Position numbers and translations under genes: made by a program. A stretch of 8,814 nt of DNA from Bacteroidales bacterium (GTDB lineage: Bacteria > Bacteroidota > Bacteroidia > Bacteroidales > UBA12077). This document shows positions 1 through 6,526 of this stretch, piece by piece (position 1 is the first letter of the stretch; every line of letters begins with the position of its first letter). Below the pieces are notes generated by a model. That model was not told the DNA's origin, searched no databases, and was given only the letters and a program-made list of their open reading frames with translations. The DNA is taken from NCBI GenBank assembly GCA_030643125.1, contig DAOWML010000072.1, forward strand, positions 1 to 8,814. The letters run 5' to 3'.

Positions 1-803
1 AACAGCTGCGCCATATCGTTGGCATGTTTAGCATTTTCGTACCATAAATTATCTGATAAATAACGTTCGAACTGAGCTGATATGAACCTCATTTTCGATG
101 CTAACTGCATTCCTTGCTTACGTACATATTTAAAATCCTGTCCTAATTCCTTATTTAAAAAAAGAATTGCTTCACCATACATCATACCGTTTTTAGTTCC
201 ACCAAAAGAAAGAATATCAACACCCACATCTTTTGTAAATTCTTTAAATTCCATATTTAGTGCTACTGCAGCATTGGCTATTCGTGCTCCGTCCATGTGT
301 AAATACATCTTATTTTGGTGAGCAAAATCAGCTAATTTTTTAATTTCAACAGTAGAGTAAACCGTACCCAACTCTGTTGCCTGTGTTATAGAAATAATCT
401 TTGGTTGCGAATGATGCTCAAAATCAAAACCTCTTATATGCCTCTTAATCAAATCAATCGTAAGTTTACCATCAGGTGTTTCGACTGATAATAATTTAAA
501 TCCATTAAACTTTTCAGGAGCTCCGCATTCATCTTCGTTAATATGAGATGTTTCAGCACATATCACAGAATTCCATGATCGTGTTGCCACGTTTAAACCT
601 AAAACATTTGCCGCCGTACCAATAAAAACAAAATAGATATCAATATCATTTCCAAAATGTTGGTACAATTTTGCTTTTGCACGTTCGGTATAAATATCAT
701 CGCCATAAGCTATTGTATGACCTTCGTTAACTTCAATAATGGCTTTCATTATTTCAGGATGCACACCTGAATTATTATCACTGGCAAAACCGCGTTTGTT
801 CAT
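1..803 (-). CDS. Low-specificity L-threonine aldolase (partial, C-terminus beyond window)
   Basis: PLP-dependent fold-type I enzyme that cleaves L-threonine or allo-threonine to glycine and acetaldehyde in the cytoplasm. The 267 visible residues show the family landmarks: a GTAAN phosphate-binding turn (residues 62-66), the ring-stacking histidine H87 in ETSHINEDE, the PLP-binding aspartate in HMDGARIANA (D171), and the Schiff-base lysine K204 in SFGGTKNG. The N-terminus (FASDNNSGVHPE, then AYGDDIYTERA) looks to me more like the Pseudomonas-type clade than E. coli LtaE, so I give no symbol. The family is usually about 340 residues, so roughly 70-75 are missing off the left edge; there is no internal stop. 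The ATG at 803-801 is the only sensible start, directly before the conserved FASDN segment. There is no Shine-Dalgarno: the leader is an array of CACAAAT heptads. It lies 95 bases downstream of the dipeptidase on the same strand, so co-transcription is possible. Confidence 0.93.
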   Translation of the reverse strand, partial: MNKRGFASDNNSGVHPEIMKAIIEVNEGHTIAYGDDIYTERAKAKLYQHFGNDIDIYFVFIGTAANVLGLNVATRSWNSVICAETSHINEDECGAPEKFNGFKLLSVETPDGKLTIDLIKRHIRGFDFEHHSQPKIISITQATELGTVYSTVEIKKLADFAHQNKMYLHMDGARIANAAVALNMEFKEFTKDVGVDILSFGGTKNGMMYGEAILFLNKELGQDFKYVRKQGMQLASKMRFISAQFERYLSDNLWYENAKHANDMAQL

Positions 804-898
804 ATATTTGTGATTTGTGATTTGTGATTTGTAAGTAGTAATTCTTTATTGGATTCAATTTTTCTATTCACTACTCACAGCTCACAATTCACTATTTA
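804..898. repeat. Inverted element made of two opposed 7-base repeat arrays
   Basis: The left arm (806-832) is 3.9 perfect tandem copies of ATTTGTG. The right arm (about 865-895) read on the minus strand is four degenerate heptads beginning GTGA (GTGAATT, GTGAGCT, GTGAGTA, GTGAAT). The two arms therefore match each other as an imperfect inverted repeat and could fold into a long interrupted stem in RNA or single-stranded DNA. The spacer (about 840-864) is AT-rich. The element fills the whole gap between the dipeptidase stop and the threonine aldolase start. In the aldolase mRNA the left arm reads as repeated CACAAAT immediately before the ATG. The repeats and orientations are read directly. 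A role as transcription attenuator, stability element or selfish repeat is inference. Confidence 0.8.
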
Positions 899-2530
899 TT
901 AAAATTTTTCGTCGTATTTAGTCCAAAGAAAATCACCCAGTTCCCAAGCTTTATCAACCACTTTAATTCCCCAATCATTAGTATATTTAGTCAAATATTC
1001 AATTGTTTTTTGTGGATCATTTTCATCGTATAGCTTTGAAGCTTTTTCTTCGAATGATTTTTGATTTTCAAAAAGCTCTTTTTGCATTGGATTCCAAACA
1101 GTATCTATATCATGGTGCATGTCGCCCCAACGTTGAGCTGCCAATGTTCCTAAACGGTTAAATGCCCACCATGCCGATTCTCTGGTAAAACCATTTACCC
1201 GGCCCGAAGTTTTATAAGGATCCGGTAAATCCGAAACACTACAATAAACAGGAACATATATAGAACTTGCCACATTATCCTGAGCTAGCCAAACCACACC
1301 TCCAATTTCATCAGGTAACCAATCGCGGCACTGAATAATAGTTGCATACATGGTATACCATCGTGCAATCGTACGTTCACCAAGAAAATCAATATGCCCG
1401 GTTTCTTTATCAACATGATACCAACCACCACTTACATTCGAAATATCCAGTTGATCGTAAGGCATAAACGGATTAGCCATTGGAGAAATTATAGTCTTAC
1501 CATCGCTATCAGTAGAAGTAATATTCCTTCTCATATCATAAGGAGTTCCTTGAAAATAGTCTTTAAAAATCATTACAAGATCTTCCAATGTAACTTTTTT
1601 ATCCGGCTTTATAGAAAACGGATAATTTTCAGCATTTGGATCTAAATTTAAAGATGGTGCTAATAAATCAAATACTCTCCACTCACGACGGCGAGCAGCA
1701 AAAGATTTCCTACTTTCAGGTGCATAGGCATAGCAAAAACGAAAAGTTTCATTTTCGTTCCACCAGCCATTTTCTTTGGCTACATCATAAATATTTTCTG
1801 ATGCCATAAAATAATCCGGCTGTGATAAATCAATTTCTTTTATGGTACTTGCGTTAACGTTTACAGAAATATGATCGTCAGGGACACGTTGTGCAACCCA
1901 GACAGCACCTACTTTATCTTTTCCGGAACCAACAATTTCGAAATGCCATACTTCTTTCGGATCAGCAATTGTTAAACACTCGCCGTAATCGTTCCATCCG
2001 TATTTCTTCGTTAACTCGTCGGCCATTTTTATTGCTTCGCGTGCAGTAGTACAACGCTCAACCATTAATTGACAAAGTCTTTGGCAATCAATCAAACCAG
2101 CATCAGACTGAAGCTCATCTCTCCCACCAAATGTTGATTCACCAATTCCAAGTTGCTTTTCGTTCATGCAAGGATATGCCGAGTTAATATATTTATATGT
2201 ATGTTCAACTTGTGGTATTTCTCCTATCTTGTCATGTTTATACGCAGGCATTGCTTTGGTATTATCAGCAGTACGTTTATACATAGGAGTTGTTTCTCCA
2301 AGTTGATAATCTTTAGCGGATTTAATGTCCACCCACGAACGTGTTCTATGACTATCATCTGTGTGTGAAGTAATCACAGATCCATCTACCGATGCCAGTT
2401 TGCCAACTGTTATTGATGTACAACCTTCAGGCACACCACCCTTCCAGTCGCTTTTATCCTGAGCTATTGTAAAATTAATTAATACGGGTAAGGTTAACAA
2501 AAGAGAAAATAGGTTCTTTGTTCTTTTCAT
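899..2530 (-). CDS. Exported C69-family dipeptidase (PepD-like)
   Basis: Ntn-hydrolase-fold cysteine dipeptidase that cuts dipeptides, probably in the periplasm. Residues 1-23 are a signal peptide (KRTK, then a hydrophobic stretch ending TIA before Q24). A short linker follows, then the expected nucleophile C37 in EGCTSITVGKLASVDGS, the C69 start block in which Cys becomes N-terminal after processing. Other family blocks are NEKQLGIGESTFGGRDEL (123-140), GECLTIADPKEVWHFE (183-198), VAQRVPDDHISVNVNAS (212-228) and a C-terminal GGVVWLAQDNVASSIYVPVY (410-429). At 543 residues it is near full length and uninterrupted. The ATG at 2530 is chosen because it gives a complete signal peptide. The threonine aldolase lies downstream on the same strand. 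The upstream gap is divergent to the Gre-like gene. Substrate range cannot be read from the sequence. Some relatives are annotated simply as peptidase U34. Confidence 0.92.
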   Translation of the reverse strand: MKRTKNLFSLLLTLPVLINFTIAQDKSDWKGGVPEGCTSITVGKLASVDGSVITSHTDDSHRTRSWVDIKSAKDYQLGETTPMYKRTADNTKAMPAYKHDKIGEIPQVEHTYKYINSAYPCMNEKQLGIGESTFGGRDELQSDAGLIDCQRLCQLMVERCTTAREAIKMADELTKKYGWNDYGECLTIADPKEVWHFEIVGSGKDKVGAVWVAQRVPDDHISVNVNASTIKEIDLSQPDYFMASENIYDVAKENGWWNENETFRFCYAYAPESRKSFAARRREWRVFDLLAPSLNLDPNAENYPFSIKPDKKVTLEDLVMIFKDYFQGTPYDMRRNITSTDSDGKTIISPMANPFMPYDQLDISNVSGGWYHVDKETGHIDFLGERTIARWYTMYATIIQCRDWLPDEIGGVVWLAQDNVASSIYVPVYCSVSDLPDPYKTSGRVNGFTRESAWWAFNRLGTLAAQRWGDMHHDIDTVWNPMQKELFENQKSFEEKASKLYDENDPQKTIEYLTKYTNDWGIKVVDKAWELGDFLWTKYDEKF

Positions 2531-2568
2531 TCTTTTTAGTTTTTAGATTTGAGTTGACCAATTTACTA

Positions 2569-2601
2569 AAAATGTATTCTAACTTTTTGCATTTCAACAA
2601 T
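2569..2601 (-). promoter_or_regulatory. Possible promoter of the dipeptidase gene
   Basis: On the minus strand, ATTG (2601-2598) is followed 21 bases later by TACATTTT (2576-2569), resembling the Bacteroidota TTTG...TAnnTTTG pattern with a mismatch in each box. It lies 39 bases before the ATG at 2530. In such AT-rich DNA this could be chance. Confidence 0.3.
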
Positions 2602-2712
2602 TAATTTTATCCGATTAATTTATTTATAAATAGTTTAAAGTATTTAAAATTCTTGTTACTAATCAGTGTGCCTATAGTATTGATTTTGTGATTATTACTA
2701 AATTTATTTTTA

Positions 2713-2806
2713 CCGCAAAGAACGCTAAGTGTTTACGCAAAGAACACTAAATTGCTGAATATATGTCATTTGCGAACTTTGCGATTTTTTTGCGAACTTT
2801 GCGGTT
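2713..2806. repeat. Imperfect palindromic element with CGCAAAG units
   Basis: The left arm (2713-2752) begins ACCGCAAAG and contains CGCAAAG at 2715-2721 and 2737-2743. The right arm (about 2769-2806) holds two direct copies of TTGCGAACTTTGCG (2771-2784, 2791-2804) and ends CTTTGCGGT, the exact reverse complement of the left end. Reverse-complemented, the right arm aligns with the left along its whole length with small indels, so the element is a 94-base near-palindrome around an AT-rich spacer (about 2753-2768). Similar CGCAAAG/CTTTGCG palindromes are, from memory, dispersed between genes in Bacteroidota genomes. No transposase is present. It may be a MITE-like or REP-like repeat. Confidence 0.8.
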
Positions 2807-2925
2807 AAATGTTAAATCACTTATATTGATCAAATAGAGCATAATACAACTTATTATTATAGACTAATTAGTTACAAATTCTTTAAAATAACATACTAAA
2901 AAGTACAACTAATCAAAGAAATTTG

Positions 2926-2933
2926 TATTTTTG
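2926..2933 (+). promoter_or_regulatory. -7 box (TAttTTTG) of the Gre-like gene
   Basis: TATTTTTG is an exact match to the Bacteroidota -7 consensus TAnnTTTG and ends 20 bases before the ATG at 2953, implying a leader of roughly a dozen bases. I do not see a convincing TTTG -33 box at the right distance upstream. Confidence 0.5.
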
Positions 2934-2952
2934 ATTTTATCATTTTACAATT

Positions 2953-3405
2953 ATGGACAAGAAAAAAATAAAGAAAAATATAATAAATATTTGTATTGAT
3001 ACTTTAGAAAAAAGTGCACAGGCAGTTCGTGAAACAATTGATGAAATTATTCAAACGGCAATCGAATATGAAGGAGATAACGATATTTTTGATCCTTTTA
3101 AGGGAGAAATGATGAAGAAAAAAGATATGCAGGTGAAGCATCTTGAAAATTACCTGGATGATATCAAATTAATTAATAAAGCTGACCCTAATAAAATATC
3201 AGAAAAAGTTGAATTTGGATCAGTTGTTATTACCGACAAACAAAAAATGTTTATTGCTGTTGCGCTGGGTAAAATCCAGGTTGAAGAAGAAACTTATTTT
3301 GCCATCTCCACGCAAGTACCAGTATTTAAAGCTATGCGAGATTTGAAAGTTGGTGAATCTTTTACAATCAATAATAATCAGTTTACTATAAAGGATATTT
3401 TTTAG
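2953..3405 (+). CDS. GreA/GreB-like elongation-factor family protein
   Basis: A 150-residue protein whose size and layout resemble Gre transcript-cleavage factors. There is a long charged helical N-terminal half (about 4-76) broken by an acidic turn (E38-YEGDNDIFD-P48), then a compact beta-rich domain (about 83-150). The latter reads EFGSVVIT, ... YFAISTQVPVFKAMRDLKVGESF and a final FTIKDIF, paralleling the Gre C-terminal pattern (FGS-V, SP-GKALLGK-VGD, Y-V--I). Gre factors bind RNA polymerase and put an acidic coiled-coil tip into the secondary channel. The tip here has D42, D44 and D47, but the exact D-x2-E pair of E. coli GreA (D41, E44) is not clearly kept, so cleavage activity is uncertain. 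Such Bacteroidota proteins are, from memory, sometimes mislabelled 3-oxoacyl-ACP synthase. The gene stands alone and converges on the dehydrogenase gene with 43 bases between stops. Confidence 0.65.
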   Translation: MDKKKIKKNIINICIDTLEKSAQAVRETIDEIIQTAIEYEGDNDIFDPFKGEMMKKKDMQVKHLENYLDDIKLINKADPNKISEKVEFGSVVITDKQKMFIAVALGKIQVEEETYFAISTQVPVFKAMRDLKVGESFTINNNQFTIKDIF

Positions 3406-3430
3406 TCGATAGATAGTATTACTTCAACAT

Positions 3431-3446
3431 AGACTTCCGAAGTTTC
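3431..3446. terminator. Weak hairpin between convergent genes
   Basis: AGACTT and AAGTTT can pair around a CCG loop, giving six pairs with one G-U, two bases from the dehydrogenase stop and in the 43-base convergent gap. There is no strong T-run on either side. It may serve both genes but is short and unconvincing. Confidence 0.25.
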
Positions 3447-3448
3447 TC

Positions 3449-6373
3449 TTACAATAATGCATCATAAAGTATTTCAACCGGATGCAAAGCTTTACGTCCT
3501 GTTCCATCTTTAATCTGATTACGGCAACTTGTTCCGGGAGCAGCTATTAAAGTTTCTGAACCTGCTTCACGTATAGCAGGAAACAACACCATCTCTCCTA
3601 TTTTCATAGAAACATCATAATGCTCTTTTTCATAACCAAACGAACCTGCCATTCCACAACAACCCGAAGGAATTTCTTCAACTGTATAATTTTCCGGGAA
3701 TGAAAGCAAAAACTTAGTAGGATCAGTTGATGCTACAGCCTTTTGCTGGCAATGCCCATGCAATTTAATGTGCCTTTTTCCTTTCGTAAATATTTCATTT
3801 GTAATAATTCCGCATTCAATTTCTCTTTTCAGAAATTCATCAATCATCAGTGCATTTTCTGATAATACCTTAGCTGTTTTCTTTAAATCGTTTCCGACTA
3901 AATCGGGGTATTCATCGCGAAATGTTAATATAGCAGAAGGTTCTATTCCCACCAAAGGTGATTTATCTGTAATAATATCTTTTAAATAGTTAACATTTGT
4001 TATAGCTATTTTACGTGCTTTTCTCAGTAAACCTTTCGATAAATATGTTCGGCCACTATCAATATGTTTTGGTATTACAACTTCATATCCCAGTTTTGTT
4101 AACAATTGTACAGTTTTAATGCCAATATCCGTATCATTATAATTCGTAAATTCATCATTAAATAAATAAACTTTCCCTTTATTTTCCTGTCTATTTTTCA
4201 ATTCAGAAATATAGCGTTTCATCCGCTTATTCATAGTTTGCCTGCTAAGCAAAGGCATACTTCTTTGCGGTGCAAAACCAATAATACGCATTATAAATGA
4301 TGATACAGCCTTATTTTTCATGATCGTATTATAAAACCAGGGCCAAACCGAAGCAAACTTATTTATTTCAGTAATATATGCTATCAGCCTTGATCGTAAT
4401 GGTATTCCATGTGCATCATAATAATGTTGCAAGAACTCAGCTTTTAATTTAGCTACATCAACACTCGAAGGGCATTCAGACTTACAAGCTTTACATGATA
4501 AACATAAATCCATTACTTCCTTTATCTCAGAATGGTCGAAAGGATTTTTTTTAGATGAGTTAGTTAAAAATTCGCGTAATATATTGGCTCTGGCACGGGT
4601 AACGTCATTTTCATTACGAGTTGCCATATAACTCGGACACATTGTTCCACCTGATTTTTCAGTTTTTCGGCAATCTCCGCTCCCGTTACATTTTTCTGTA
4701 GCCCTAAGAATACCACCAACATTAGAAAAATCGAAAATAGTTTCAATTTCACGTTCATCCCGATCAGGTTCATATCGCAAATAACTTGTCATTGAAGAAA
4801 CATCAACAATTTTACCCGGATTAAAAATATGATTCGGATCCCATACAAATTTTAATTCCTGCAACAAGCTATAATTTCTCTTGCCTATTATTATAGGTAT
4901 AAATTCACTACGCACACGGCCATCGCCATGTTCGCCACTTAATGAGCCATTGTATTTTTTAACCAGATGAGCAATTTCCAGTCCTATTGTTCTGAACATG
5001 GCAACATCTTTTGAATCTTTTAGATTTAATATCGGCCGTAAATGCAGTTCTCCTGAACCAATATGTGCATGATAAACGCATTCCAGCTTATGTTTATCCA
5101 AAATTTTCCGGAAATCATCCATATAACTAGGCAATACCTCCACGTTTACTGCTGTATCTTCAATAACAGAAACCGGTTTAGCATCGCCTTCCATATTTGA
5201 CAATACACCTAATCCTGCTTTACGTAAAGCCCATACTTTTTTGGTTTCATCACCATAAATTATCGGGAAATGATACCCAAAACCTGATTTTTTAAAATCT
5301 TCGATTAAATGATTACAACTTTCGTTGATTTCTTCAACTGTTTGCCTGGTAAACTCGATAATTAAAATTGCTCCCGGTTCGCCTTCAATAAAATAACGAT
5401 TCTTTAACTGATCACGATTCCCTCTGGTAAGATTCAGAATAGTATTATCCATCATCTCAACAGCACCCGGATTGTGCTTTAAAGCTACCAAATTAGCCTT
5501 AAATGTTTCTTCTTTAGTTTTAAAATGTGCAGCTACAACAGCAATATTTTCAGGTGGAATATCAACTAAATTCAATGTGATTTCAGTAATTAAACCCAAA
5601 GTACCTTCTGAACCGCATATCAGATTTGAAAAATTAAACTTATTTTCGGTTTCTGTAAATACCTCTGTTTCCAGGAGTAAGTCAAGCGCGTATCCTGTGT
5701 TACGCCTGTAAATTGATTTATCGGGAAATTCTCTACGTATTTCAGTCTGATTATCCTTATCAGTTAAAATATTATTAATATGTTGGTATATATTATTTTC
5801 CAACTGATCACCGGAAAGTTTTTCTTCAAACTCTTTTTTACTTAAAGATTTAAATTCAACTTCATTACCATCACTTAAAATAACTTTTGTTGCTAAGGTA
5901 TAATCACGAGTTGTTCCGTAAATAATTGAATGTGAACCACAAGCATTATTGCCGACCATACCACCAATCATACATCGACTTGATGTGGAAGTCTCAGGGC
6001 CAAAAAATAATCCATAAGGTTTCAAAAACATATTCAATTCATCGAGTATCACTCCCGGCTGAACCCTTACCCAACGCTCCTCTTTATTAAATTCTAAAAT
6101 TTCAGTAAAATATCTTGATACATCAACCACTATTCCGCTTCCTACAACCTGTCCTGCCAGTGATGTTCCTGCTGTGCGAGGAATTAAAGATGTTTTGTGT
6201 TCTTCTGCAAAAGCAATAAGTTTTTTTAAATCTTCAGAATTTCTTGGCCTTGCAACAGCCAAAGGTATTTCGCGATATGCTGAAGCATCTGTAGCATAAA
6301 GTATCCTGGTTTTTTTATCAGTATATAAATCGCCACTCAAATTCTGAGCGAGTTCTTTTAACTTATTGAGCAT
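3449..6373 (-). CDS. FAD/iron-sulfur 2-hydroxyacid dehydrogenase, GlcD-GlcF fusion (YdiJ-like)
   Basis: A 974-residue two-part oxidoreductase that oxidises a D-2-hydroxy acid with FAD and passes electrons through Fe-S clusters. The FAD-binding PCMH domain (about 40-270) shows PRTAGTSLAGQ (65-75), GGMVGNNACGSHSIIYGTTR (137-156) and ICGSEGTLGLITEITL (252-267). The FAD-oxidase C domain (about 275-524) has HAHIGSGELHLRP (H437, H444) and SGEHGDGR (E481, H482), matching the metal-site residues of the D-lactate/D-2-hydroxyglutarate dehydrogenase family, and ends NPGKIVD. Then come cysteine motifs C562/C568/C579-P and CLSCKACKSECP (C624, C627, C630, C634), and a C-terminal CCG-type region with HGHC (875), SGCCG (905-906) and C950. 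No signal peptide or membrane segment is visible. Substrate is undecided between D-lactate, D-2-hydroxyglutarate and glycolate. E. coli YdiJ is the closest architecture I know. It is divergent from sucD. Confidence 0.92.
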   Translation of the reverse strand: MLNKLKELAQNLSGDLYTDKKTRILYATDASAYREIPLAVARPRNSEDLKKLIAFAEEHKTSLIPRTAGTSLAGQVVGSGIVVDVSRYFTEILEFNKEERWVRVQPGVILDELNMFLKPYGLFFGPETSTSSRCMIGGMVGNNACGSHSIIYGTTRDYTLATKVILSDGNEVEFKSLSKKEFEEKLSGDQLENNIYQHINNILTDKDNQTEIRREFPDKSIYRRNTGYALDLLLETEVFTETENKFNFSNLICGSEGTLGLITEITLNLVDIPPENIAVVAAHFKTKEETFKANLVALKHNPGAVEMMDNTILNLTRGNRDQLKNRYFIEGEPGAILIIEFTRQTVEEINESCNHLIEDFKKSGFGYHFPIIYGDETKKVWALRKAGLGVLSNMEGDAKPVSVIEDTAVNVEVLPSYMDDFRKILDKHKLECVYHAHIGSGELHLRPILNLKDSKDVAMFRTIGLEIAHLVKKYNGSLSGEHGDGRVRSEFIPIIIGKRNYSLLQELKFVWDPNHIFNPGKIVDVSSMTSYLRYEPDRDEREIETIFDFSNVGGILRATEKCNGSGDCRKTEKSGGTMCPSYMATRNENDVTRARANILREFLTNSSKKNPFDHSEIKEVMDLCLSCKACKSECPSSVDVAKLKAEFLQHYYDAHGIPLRSRLIAYITEINKFASVWPWFYNTIMKNKAVSSFIMRIIGFAPQRSMPLLSRQTMNKRMKRYISELKNRQENKGKVYLFNDEFTNYNDTDIGIKTVQLLTKLGYEVVIPKHIDSGRTYLSKGLLRKARKIAITNVNYLKDIITDKSPLVGIEPSAILTFRDEYPDLVGNDLKKTAKVLSENALMIDEFLKREIECGIITNEIFTKGKRHIKLHGHCQQKAVASTDPTKFLLSFPENYTVEEIPSGCCGMAGSFGYEKEHYDVSMKIGEMVLFPAIREAGSETLIAAPGTSCRNQIKDGTGRKALHPVEILYDALL

Positions 6374-6390
6374 TCTAAATAATTTTATTT

Positions 6391-6422
6391 CGAAAATGTA
6401 AAAGTAATAACATAATAAGAAA
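6391..6422 (-). promoter_or_regulatory. Possible promoter of the dehydrogenase gene
   Basis: On the minus strand, TACATTTT (6400-6393) resembles TAnnTTTG and ends 20 bases before the ATG, the same spacing as the better promoters here. A TTTC (6422-6419) lies 18 bases upstream as a poor -33 box. Confidence 0.35.
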
Positions 6423-6471
6423 CCAGATGTTTTTTACATATTTATATTTCCTATTTCTAAAAAAAATCTTT

Positions 6472-6502
6472 TTTGTGTTTAGTGTTAATTAATGTATTTT
6501 TG
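6472..6502 (+). promoter_or_regulatory. Bacteroidota-type promoter of sucD
   Basis: TTTG (6472-6475), 19 bases, then TATTTTTG (6495-6502) is a full match to the TTTG-N19-TAnnTTTG consensus of the Bacteroidota primary sigma factor. It ends 24 bases before the sucD ATG. This is the strongest promoter in the window and shows that the upstream in-frame TTG at 6473 is promoter sequence, not a start codon. Confidence 0.8.
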
Positions 6503-6526
6503 ATTTTTCATAAAACAAAAACACAA

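Larger units (their letters stand above)
2531..2952. other. Divergent intergenic region, 422 bases
   Basis: This gap separates the divergent dipeptidase and Gre-like genes. It holds a weak minus-strand promoter candidate near 2569-2601, a 94-base palindromic repeat (2713-2806), and a TAttTTTG box just before the plus-strand gene (2926-2933). Stretches 2602-2712 and 2807-2925 are AT-rich, and I see no open frame, tRNA or recognisable riboswitch in them. Confidence 0.7.

Noticed and set aside
82..321. Plus-strand open frame of 79 codons
   Set aside because: It is antisense to the conserved threonine aldolase frame and has no recognisable domain.
806..832. Short tandem repeats considered as a CRISPR array
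   Set aside because: The units are 7 bases, contiguous and without spacers, and no cas genes are present.
1394..2368. Two plus-strand open frames (1394-1645, 2153-2368)
   Set aside because: They are antisense shadows of the dipeptidase gene with improbable composition and no motifs.
2531..2952. Possible small RNA or riboswitch in the large divergent gap
   Set aside because: Apart from the palindromic repeat and the promoter boxes I found no conserved riboswitch core, tRNA fold or hairpin with a T-run.
4564..4773. Minus-strand 69-codon frame with a hydrophobic start
   Set aside because: It lies wholly inside the dehydrogenase gene in another frame, over the conserved cysteine region. The signal-like start is fortuitous.
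3449..6373. Candidate novel electron-bifurcating or defence-linked complex
   Set aside because: All motifs are those of ordinary GlcD/GlcF-type dehydrogenases, and no Etf, transporter or defence genes are adjacent.
6473..6526. TTG-initiated N-terminal extension of sucD by 18 residues
   Set aside because: The TTG lies in the -33 promoter box, the extension has no counterpart in SucD, and the ATG at 6527 gives the standard 289-residue length.
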